32,300 nt of DNA from Clostridia bacterium (GTDB lineage Bacteria > Bacillota > Clostridia > Peptostreptococcales > Anaerovoracaceae), in contig CAAFTW010000072.1 in assembly GCA_900766045.1 (NCBI GenBank), forward strand, positions 1 through 32,300, written 5' to 3'. A model generated the notes under the pieces. That model saw only the letters and a program-made list of their open reading frames with translations. It did not search any database and was not told where the DNA came from. Of this stretch, positions 15,609 through 21,504 are shown one piece after another; within the stretch, counting starts at the first letter, position 1, and every line of letters begins with the position of its first letter. The translations under genes and the position numbers were made by a program.

Positions 15609-16178
15609 ATGGAATTGAAAGAATTATACAGAACTTGCAGAAGTTACCGCGCCTTTAAACAGGACCCGGTTCCGGATGAAGTTGTAAAGGAAATGATGGA
15701 GGATGTGCGTATCGCCAGCAGCGCGGCCAATCTCATGCCGCTCCGCTATGTCGTCGTACGCGAGCAGGAAAATGTTGAAAAAATGCAGGATCTGGTCGGC
15801 TGGGCAGGCTACCTGAAGGGCGCCGGCACCCCGCAGAAAGGACATCAGCCAGTGATGTTCATTGCGCTGATCGAAGCAAAGGGCGCCGGAGCTTTCGCAG
15901 ACGTGGACCTTGGAATCGCTGCAAACACCCTGGCCACAGCCGCCTGGGAAAAAGGATTCGGCAGCTGCATCCTCGGAAATATTAAGAAAGACGCGATCAA
16001 AGAGCTTCTCGACATCCCTGAAGAGGATAACCTGCGCCTCGTCATGGCCTTCGGAAAGCCAGAACACAAAGCCGAAATCGTCGAGATGAAAGACGGCGAC
16101 GTAAAATACTGGCGCGACGAGAACGGCGACTACTTCGTCCCGAAACGCGCCATGGAAGAGATTGTGAAGTATAAGTAG
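15609..16178 (+). CDS. Nitroreductase family protein
   Basis: Protein of 189 aa, a normal length for the small FMN-dependent nitroreductase fold that reduces nitro compounds, quinones or flavins with NAD(P)H. MELKELYRTCRSYRAFKQDPVP is the N-terminal family signature, with the RSYR flavin-phosphate contact; ASSAANLMPLRYVVV and DLGIAANTLATAAWEKGFGSC match the second and third conserved blocks. The ATG at 15609 is preceded by AAAGGTGG. An open extension to 15447 lacks a ribosome site and is rejected. A TATAAT at about 15440 may be the promoter -10. The gene is followed 4 bases after its stop by a structured RNA. Confidence 0.9.
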   Translation: MELKELYRTCRSYRAFKQDPVPDEVVKEMMEDVRIASSAANLMPLRYVVVREQENVEKMQDLVGWAGYLKGAGTPQKGHQPVMFIALIEAKGAGAFADVDLGIAANTLATAAWEKGFGSCILGNIKKDAIKELLDIPEEDNLRLVMAFGKPEHKAEIVEMKDGDVKYWRDENGDYFVPKRAMEEIVKYK

Positions 16179-16181
16179 GGA

Positions 16182-16509
16182 GGGAGACCTATCCCCGCGA
16201 ATCCAAGTGCATATCGCGTTTCGTCTGCACGCAGGATGAGCGGCGGAAGGTCCCCCGTCAGGAAATCCCAAGAGCACGAGCCGAAGGCGAAGTGCGATTG
16301 GATGATTTCTACGGCGTATCCAAGAGCCTTGCGACTGGCAGGCTGCTCTCTAGGCCGTTGGCGCAGCCAGAGACAGGCGGTAGAAATCGTGAGCGGACTG
16401 ATGCACTGTATACATTACATGTTTGCATCAGTCCCCACGATTTCCCGGATGTCTCTGTATCTGCGCCCGGCCTGGAGAGCAGCTCCGGAAGCCGGCATTT
16501 ATTTTTTTT
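16182..16509 (+). ncRNA. Candidate structured non-coding RNA, family not recognised
   Basis: Three hairpins in series. Hairpin I (16182-16256): GGGAGACCT with AGGTCCCCC, enclosing CCGC-GA-ATCC-AA-GTGCA and TGCAC-GCA-GGAT-GA-GCGG, a helix with facing GA/GA mismatches. Hairpin II (16262-16309): GAAATC/GATTTC, CCAA/TTGG, GA/GA, GCAC/GTGC, GCC/GGC with a GAA loop. Hairpin III (16342-16483): a rod of about 50 pairs in five helices of 16, 7, 7, 9 and 11 bp with an 18-base loop. A terminator with eight T follows. There is no plus-strand gene for 2 kb downstream, so it looks like a terminated RNA rather than a leader. It is GC-rich in an AT-rich setting. No strong promoter was found, so it may be cut from the nitroreductase mRNA. 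Confidence 0.55.
16467..16509 (+). terminator. Terminator of the structured RNA, exclusive with its basal helix
   Basis: CCGGC/GCCGG (16467-16471 with 16491-16495) and CTGGAG/CTCCGG (16472-16477 with 16483-16488) stack on an AGCAG loop, followed by CATTTA and eight T. The 5' arm is the same sequence that closes hairpin III with 16342-16357, so the two helices cannot form together. Confidence 0.7.
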
Positions 16510-16714
16510 GTTTTTGCTCTCGGTTTGCCGGCGCTTAATTCATACGGTCAAGTGTTCGAGTTCACAGAGATGTACGGAAGCAAAGGATTTCTGACTGATG
16601 TTGGATAATGTGATTCAGCATGATAGCTTGTGTACTTTATTGCTTAATAACGAGTATAAAATAACATTCAATATTATATTTGGCTCAGATTGGTTTTCTG
16701 TTAGAGAAAAACCG

Positions 16715-16743
16715 TTGGTAAAAATCGTAAAATACTTTACCAT
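16715..16743. repeat. Inverted-repeat element, short copy B
   Basis: TTGGTAAA ... TTTACCAT. It shares GAAAAA-C/T-CGTTGGTAAAAA-C/T-CG with copy C at 24285 but is shorter (29 bp). The surrounding 16511-16774 is AT-rich with no gene that I can support. Confidence 0.4.
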
Positions 16744-16774
16744 CCTTTTAAGTTACAGCTGACGGATAGTTTGT

Positions 16775-16820
16775 AAAAAAGGCCACTGCACTGGTTTTGA
16801 TACCAGAGTGCAGCGGCCTT
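16775..16820 (-). terminator. Terminator of the aroE/aroK - membrane protein unit
   Basis: On the minus strand AAGGCCGCTGCACT pairs with AGTGCAGTGGCCTT (one G-T pair), with GGT/ACC inside, followed by six T residues. It lies 14 bp beyond the stop codon of the small membrane protein. Confidence 0.9.
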
Positions 16821-16834
16821 ACATCTTTAAAATT

Positions 16835-17068
16835 CTATTTATCCTTTTGAGAAATCTTCACTCCGCAGATAAGAAGCAATGTATCGGCAAGAATGTTAAC
16901 TCCCAATAAAATTGCATCGATGAGCATCTTGCAGTCATAGTGATATGCAGATAAATCGCTGGAATCAAAAGGCATAATTTGACCGATTAATTGAGCTCCT
17001 ATGATTGTAATGGCTGCGATAAGCACTGCAAACACAAGCAATAATGCATAAACCCGGTGCTTCTTCAT
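16835..17068 (-). CDS. Small membrane protein with two transmembrane helices
   Basis: Protein of 77 aa starting MKKHRVYALLL, behind GGAGGG about 9 bases upstream. Two hydrophobic segments (about residues 7-30 and 47-68) are separated by a polar loop with DSSDLSAYHYDCK. Ends are lysine-rich, so both termini are probably cytoplasmic. It begins 16 bases after the stop of the shikimate fusion gene, with the ribosome site in that gap, and both share one terminator, so it is probably co-transcribed. No family recognised; it may be a local orphan. Confidence 0.6.
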   Translation of the reverse strand: MKKHRVYALLLVFAVLIAAITIIGAQLIGQIMPFDSSDLSAYHYDCKMLIDAILLGVNILADTLLLICGVKISQKDK

Positions 17069-17084
17069 AGAAAAAATCCCTCCA

Positions 17085-18269
17085 TTACAGTTCCTGATTA
17101 TTATCAATAAAGTAATCGCTCCAGGAATCGTACAGGTCTGCGCGTTCGTCGTAGAGTTTTTTCAGTTCTTCTGGTTCTGGTGAGTAGTCGTCGATCTCAA
17201 GTTTATCGAGGTCGCGCTTGATCCAGATGATGCGTCCGTTCTGCTTCATCAGGCTGTAGTTGGCCTTGCGGGTAACGATTCCGCTGCCGGCGGCGATGAT
17301 GATGCCGTTTTTCTTGCAGAGCCTGCGAAGGCATTCGGTTTCTTTGTTCCGGAAATAGTCTTCACCTTTTTCTTCGACGATTTTCCGGCGGCTCATTCCT
17401 TCGTTTTTCTCGATGCAGGTGTCCAGATCGTAAAAATCCCGGTTCCTTGCTTTTGCCATTTGTCCTCCGAGGTAGGTCTTTCCGGCGCCCGGCATACCGA
17501 TGAGAATGTAGTTCAACTTCTGGCTGCGGATTTCATAGATGGCGGTATCCATATCGTCATCGGAGATTTCCTTCTGCTGGAAGAGTTCGCTTGCCTGCTT
17601 GATTTCCGCGACCAGCATGGATATTCCGCCCGCGCACGGGATGTCATGGGACATGGCGTCCAGGATGAACCAGGTCTTGTCCGGATTGTAGATGACATCG
17701 ACAGCTCCGCAGCAGTGCGGGAATTTCCGGATGCCGATCAGGGAACGGCCATTGTCCGGATACATGCCGACTGGCGTTGTATTAATGATGATTTCCGCGT
17801 CCCCAGCTTTTTCGTAAATATTCTCGTAGTTGATTTTTCCGCTTCTGGATGCAATCGCGATGTCTGCAGCTTTCCGGTCTTTCAGCACCTGACGGACGGT
17901 GTGAGAGACGCCTCCACTGCCGAGAATCAGGCATTTCTTTCCCGCGACGTCGATTTCATTTCTGTCCAGAAGATAGCAGAATCCGAAGTAATCGGTATTA
18001 TAGCCCTTCAGTTTTCCGAATTCCCGGATGATGGTGTTGACGCTGCCGGTTGCCAGAGCCTCCGGAGAAATCTCATCGCAGTAGTCGATGACTTTTTGTT
18101 TATATGGAAGCGTGACGTTAAATCCGTCATAGTCGTGATCCCGGAGTCTTGATTCCAGTTCTTCTTCGCTGGTTTCCAGCAGTTCATAGCTGTAATTACC
18201 GAACATCTGATGTATCGGTACAGAATAGCTGTATTCCAGCCCTTTACCGATCAATCCAAACTTTCCCAT
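17085..18269 (-). CDS. aroEK: Fused shikimate dehydrogenase / shikimate kinase
   Basis: One 394-aa frame. Residues 1 to about 250 are shikimate dehydrogenase (3-dehydroshikimate to shikimate with NADPH): SYSVPIH (14-20, the S-x-S substrate site), NVTLPYK with the catalytic Lys (K57), TGSVNT, NTDYFGF with the catalytic Asp (D93), the LGSGGVSHT nucleotide loop (116-124) and NTTPVGM. Residues about 252-394 are shikimate kinase: Walker A GMPGAGKT (258-265), YDLD (280-283, shikimate and Mg contacts), R307 in YFRNKE and AAGSG (326-330) in place of the usual GGG. The usual RP-rich lid segment is not obvious (DDYSPEPEEL instead). The start at 18269 follows AGGAGGAGAGG. The two domains catalyse consecutive steps toward chorismate, the substrate of TrpE. 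Confidence 0.93.
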   Translation of the reverse strand: MGKFGLIGKGLEYSYSVPIHQMFGNYSYELLETSEEELESRLRDHDYDGFNVTLPYKQKVIDYCDEISPEALATGSVNTIIREFGKLKGYNTDYFGFCYLLDRNEIDVAGKKCLILGSGGVSHTVRQVLKDRKAADIAIASRSGKINYENIYEKAGDAEIIINTTPVGMYPDNGRSLIGIRKFPHCCGAVDVIYNPDKTWFILDAMSHDIPCAGGISMLVAEIKQASELFQQKEISDDDMDTAIYEIRSQKLNYILIGMPGAGKTYLGGQMAKARNRDFYDLDTCIEKNEGMSRRKIVEEKGEDYFRNKETECLRRLCKKNGIIIAAGSGIVTRKANYSLMKQNGRIIWIKRDLDKLEIDDYSPEPEELKKLYDERADLYDSWSDYFIDNNQEL

Positions 18270-18302
18270 TTTACCTCTCCTCCTGCATTGCGTGACAGGT
18301 TC

Positions 18303-18325
18303 ATTATACAACAACGGAATTGTAT
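18303..18325 (-). promoter_or_regulatory. Probable -10 box and inverted repeat upstream of the shikimate fusion gene
   Basis: Minus strand TATAAT (18308-18303). ATACAA-N8-TTGTAT (18306-18325) overlaps the upstream edge of the box, an operator-like layout. The -35 box is poor, which would fit a regulated promoter. The regulator is unknown. Confidence 0.4.
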
Positions 18326-18427
18326 TCTCCACCTTTTCAGACATACTGTTCTGAATTAAGCCCGCGGTTATATATCTTATTCACGGACAGACACAATCTA
18401 ATATACCGCATTTTTGTACAGAGTGTG

Positions 18428-18451
18428 TGTGGAAAAAATCATTTTCCCACA
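18428..18451. repeat. Inverted repeat in the divergent aroEK / acyl-CoA ligase region
   Basis: TGTGGAAAA (18428-18436) and TTTTCCCACA (18442-18451) with a 5-base loop and one extra C. It is about 40 bp upstream of the ligase promoter, where an activator or repressor might bind. Apart from this and the two promoters I see nothing in 18270-18572. Confidence 0.35.
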
Positions 18452-18486
18452 TCGTTTTTACACATGGCGCGCCTTTATTTTCCTCC

Positions 18487-18515
18487 TTGCAGATACTATA
18501 ATATATCTGTATAAG
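18487..18515 (+). promoter_or_regulatory. Probable promoter of the acyl-CoA ligase gene
   Basis: TTGCAG (18487-18492), a 17-bp spacer and TATAAG (18510-18515). A TATAAT lies within the spacer, so the exact box is uncertain. Confidence 0.5.
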
Positions 18516-18572
18516 TATCTGAAAATTTTTGGCATTTTCAGGCCATATTCGTATCATCAGAAAGAGGCATCT

Positions 18573-20345
18573 ATGAGTAAGACATTCAATACCAGAGCAG
18601 GGCAGCTGAAACCTGTTCAGGAAACCGTAGAATACCGCGAATTCCGTTCCTTTATCGACGGCGTCACGGCTAAATATAAAGACCAGACATGTTTTATCGT
18701 GAAGGACAAAGCAAAAAAACGCAAGGAGAAACCGACCTACAGAAACATCAGTTACCGTGAACTCAGAAATCACATCAACTGGCTGGGAACCGGCCTGATG
18801 GCAAGAGGACTGGGCGACAAGCGCATCGCCATCGTCGGAGAAAACAGCTATCCGTGGGCACTCACTTATCTGACCGTACTCTGCGGAAGCGGAATCGTCG
18901 TTCCGCTGGATAAGGGACTTCCGGAGGAAGAGGCGCTGTCTTCTATTCAGAGGAGCTCCACTGACGCAGTTGTTTTTGACAAAAAGCACCTCCCGCTGAT
19001 CAAGTATCTGCAAGAGAATAACGCCTGCGCAAAAGAGTACATCTGCATGACGCCTCTGGAAGGCTATGATTCCCTGCAGGATATCATGGATGAGGGTGTC
19101 CGTGAATTCCAGGCCGGCCACACGTCCTTCCAGAATATCATGCGTGACCCGGATGAAATGGCCGAGCTGCTGTTCACTTCCGGTACAACCAGCAAATCCA
19201 AGGCCGTTATGCTGACTCCGCACAATCTGCTGTTCGATGTTTATGCCATGATCCGCTGCGAGGACCTGCGTGAAGGCGATGTCAACATGAACTTCCTTCC
19301 GTATCACCACACATTCGGATCCATCAGCGTAGTCACCGCCCTGCAGTGCGGCATTGTGAACGTCTACTGCGATGGTCTGCGTTACATCAAGCAGAATCTG
19401 AAGGAATACAATGTAACGATGTTTGTCGGTGTTCCGCTTCTGGTTGAGCAGATGTATAAAAATATCCTGAAAGGCGTCCGCAAGCAGGGAAAAGAAGCGG
19501 CTTTCCAGAGAGGCCTGAAAATTTCCAGACGCTTGAGACGCATGCACATCGATGTCAGAAGACGCATGTTTAAAGATGTGATCGGCGAACTGGGAAATCT
19601 GCGCCTGATCATCAGTGGAGCGTCACCGCTGGATCCGGCAGTCGCAAGAGGATTCGATGATATCGGCGTTCAGGTTATTCAGGGATACGGTCTTACGGAA
19701 ACTTCTCCGGTAATCTGCGCAGAAAATTATCTGAACCAGCGTCCGGGATCTGTCGGAAAGACCATGGCCGGGGTCGAAGCGAGAATCGTCAATGAAGGGC
19801 CGGACGGAGTCGGCGAACTCGTCGTCAAGGGCGCCAACGTCATGCTCGGATATTACAATGATCCAGAAGAAAATAAAAAAGTTTTGGTTCACGGATGGCT
19901 GCGCACCGGAGACCTTGCCTATATCGATGATGACGGATTCATCTGGCTGACCGGCCGTGCGAAAAACGTCATCGTCCTGAAAAACGGAAAGAACGTCTAT
20001 CCGGAAGAGATTGAAACGCTGATCGACAATCTTCCTTATGTTAAGGAAAACATCGTCATCGGCCAGCCGCGTCACCACGACGGAAACAACCGTGACCTGG
20101 CCCTCTGCGCCAAGATCGTCTACGATCCGGACTACATGAAGAACGTCTTCCACGCGGAAACCCAGGAAGACATCGAAGCCGTCATCAAGAAAGACCTGGA
20201 TAAGATCAATGAAGAGCTTCCAGTCTACAAGCAGATCTACCGTCTGATCGCCACCGATAAAGAGATGGAAAAGACCACAACCGGTAAGGTAAAACGTTTC
20301 CGCGAAGGTGCCGTCCGCTACGATAAACCGCCTAAGGAGCAGTAA
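18573..20345 (+). CDS. Long-chain fatty acid-CoA ligase (AMP-forming)
   Basis: Protein of 590 aa of the adenylate-forming superfamily, activating fatty acids to acyl-CoA through acyl-AMP. The phosphate loop is FTSGTTSKSK (201-210), GYGLTETSP (371-379) is the adenine/acyl motif, GWLRTGDLAY (441-450) carries the ribose-binding Asp, GRAKNVIVLKNGKNVYPEEIE (split by the hinge) leads to the mobile domain, and TTTGKVKRF near residue 570 holds the catalytic Lys. The length and the LTETSP form fit long-chain ligases more than acetate or aromatic ligases. The start at 18573 is behind AGAGG; upstream in-frame codons cross the promoter. It converges on ylmH with a gap of 5 bp and no terminator between, so the two transcripts probably overlap. 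Confidence 0.9.
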   Translation: MSKTFNTRAGQLKPVQETVEYREFRSFIDGVTAKYKDQTCFIVKDKAKKRKEKPTYRNISYRELRNHINWLGTGLMARGLGDKRIAIVGENSYPWALTYLTVLCGSGIVVPLDKGLPEEEALSSIQRSSTDAVVFDKKHLPLIKYLQENNACAKEYICMTPLEGYDSLQDIMDEGVREFQAGHTSFQNIMRDPDEMAELLFTSGTTSKSKAVMLTPHNLLFDVYAMIRCEDLREGDVNMNFLPYHHTFGSISVVTALQCGIVNVYCDGLRYIKQNLKEYNVTMFVGVPLLVEQMYKNILKGVRKQGKEAAFQRGLKISRRLRRMHIDVRRRMFKDVIGELGNLRLIISGASPLDPAVARGFDDIGVQVIQGYGLTETSPVICAENYLNQRPGSVGKTMAGVEARIVNEGPDGVGELVVKGANVMLGYYNDPEENKKVLVHGWLRTGDLAYIDDDGFIWLTGRAKNVIVLKNGKNVYPEEIETLIDNLPYVKENIVIGQPRHHDGNNRDLALCAKIVYDPDYMKNVFHAETQEDIEAVIKKDLDKINEELPVYKQIYRLIATDKEMEKTTTGKVKRFREGAVRYDKPPKEQ

Positions 20346-20350
20346 GCAGC

Positions 20351-21139
20351 CTACACGAAAATTTTCAGCGTAATCGCTGTCCGCCCTTTTCTGGTTTCGC
20401 GGCCGACTTCATCGAGCACGGCTTTTCCGTGGTGGCGGAGAACCAGCTCGTCGCCTTCCTCCAGGAGCCGGTCGATTTTCAGGACCTCTTCGTGGTTGAC
20501 CAGCACCATGCCGCCGCGAACCGCGTCCGCCGCCTTGCTTCTGGCCAGCCCGAATGCCGATGAAACCAGGCTGTCCAGGCGCAGGGAGGCGACGGTGTCG
20601 TGTTTCATCTTTATTTTCTGCTCTGGAATCAGAAGCCCGGAAAGTGGGTGGATGCTGACGGAAAGATAGCTTCTGCCGGCTTTTCCGAAATTATCGGAGA
20701 TGTATTCCGCCATGTCCTGCAGCACGATGATATCCGCACCGTCTTCTCTTACCAGAATATCACCGATGACGTCACGCTTGAGTCCGAGGCCGATCAGCGC
20801 GCCGAGGTAGTCCCCGTGGCGGAGAGCGCGCCCGGAGCGGGATGCGGAAGAGTTTTTACTGTGCTCTGCGCGGATGACGGAAAACATCTGCTGCATGGCA
20901 TCCTGCTCACCGGCATCGCCTTCCATATAATCCGGAAGGCAGGCCATGGCCCGTCTCTGGGCGTCCGGATAGCCTCCCGTAAAGAGTATTTTGCAGGCCG
21001 GATTATCTTTCGTCATTTTCTGCCGCAGCAGGGCCTGCTGGTGGGGATCCAGAAATCCCGTAAATGTCAGCATGTAGCGGTCCAGGCACTGCGAAATGCG
21101 GTCTTCCGCCTGCCCCAGTAATATAATTTCTCCATTCAT
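20351..21139 (-). CDS. ylmH: YlmH-family S4-domain RNA-binding protein
   Basis: Protein of 262 aa. The N-terminal region contains TFTGFLDPHQQALL and FTGGYPDAQRRAM. The middle has the YlmH signature HGDYLGALIGLGLKRDVIGDILV. The last 80 residues are an S4 RNA-binding domain (LRLDSLVSSAFGLARSKAADAVRGGMVLVN and the DELVLRHHGKA strand). YlmH is a relative of ribosome-associated S4 proteins and has been tied to 50S ribosome quality control in Bacillus. In many Firmicutes it lies in the ylmEFGH-divIVA division cluster. Here it stands alone. The start at 21139 follows AAGGATGA. Confidence 0.85.
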   Translation of the reverse strand: MNGEIILLGQAEDRISQCLDRYMLTFTGFLDPHQQALLRQKMTKDNPACKILFTGGYPDAQRRAMACLPDYMEGDAGEQDAMQQMFSVIRAEHSKNSSASRSGRALRHGDYLGALIGLGLKRDVIGDILVREDGADIIVLQDMAEYISDNFGKAGRSYLSVSIHPLSGLLIPEQKIKMKHDTVASLRLDSLVSSAFGLARSKAADAVRGGMVLVNHEEVLKIDRLLEEGDELVLRHHGKAVLDEVGRETRKGRTAITLKIFV

Positions 21140-21212
21140 TATGATTCATCCTTCCATATAAGACCTTGCCGGATTTCTTTTTGACAAAAAGCGTCCGCGC
21201 AAGAAAAAAAGC

Positions 21213-21241
21213 TTGCACTTCTTCTCCTGACAGGATATCAT
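21213..21241 (+). promoter_or_regulatory. Promoter of the riboswitch-ATPase unit
   Basis: TTGCAC (21213-21218), exactly 17 bases and TATCAT (21236-21241). The predicted start, near 21248, is a few bases before the riboswitch core. Confidence 0.65.
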
Positions 21242-21252
21242 ATTTATGAATT

Positions 21253-21397
21253 AAAGGGGAGTAGCTGGCGGCATGATTGATGCCGCGGTAATCAGCGTCA
21301 GGACACGATCTGCCCGGAAGAGACATATCTTCAGCAGATCCGCAATTACTTGAAACAGCAAGACTTTTAAGGTGTGTTTGCCTTGAAAGTCTTTTTT
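21253..21397 (+). promoter_or_regulatory. yybP-ykoY (Mn2+) riboswitch
   Basis: The core reads AAAGGGGAGTAGC (21253-21265), then GGCGGCAT/ATGCCGC pairing, GCGTCAGGACACG (21295-21307), and the terminator stem beginning AAGACTTTTAAGG. GGGGAGUAGC, the GUC...ACA segment and the closing AGACUU block are hallmarks of the yybP-ykoY class, which senses Mn2+ and turns downstream export genes on. The terminator immediately follows, so control is by transcription attenuation, with metal favouring read-through into the ATPase. Confidence 0.88.
21360..21397 (+). terminator. Riboswitch expression-platform terminator
   Basis: AAGACTTTTAAGG (21360-21372) pairs with CCTTGAAAGTCTT (21381-21393), with one T-bulge, and the T-run extends to 21397. 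Its 5' arm overlaps the 3' conserved block of the aptamer. Confidence 0.92.
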
Positions 21398-21504
21398 GTT
21401 ATCTTGGAAAAAGAAAGCAGAAAGAGCCTTCAAGCTGCTGAATGGGGCCTGAAAAGATGCAGATGAAAGGATCTGCACCCCCTGTCATCGAAAAGGAGAA
21501 TCCG

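Noticed and set aside
16182..16509. Known RNAs (6S, SRP, RNase P, tmRNA, common riboswitches) as explanation of the structured RNA
   Set aside because: Hallmark sequences such as the RNase P GAGGAAAGTC block, the SRP GGAAGGAAGCAGC loop, the tmRNA T-arm and the B12 box are absent, and the rod has no 6S-type central bubble.
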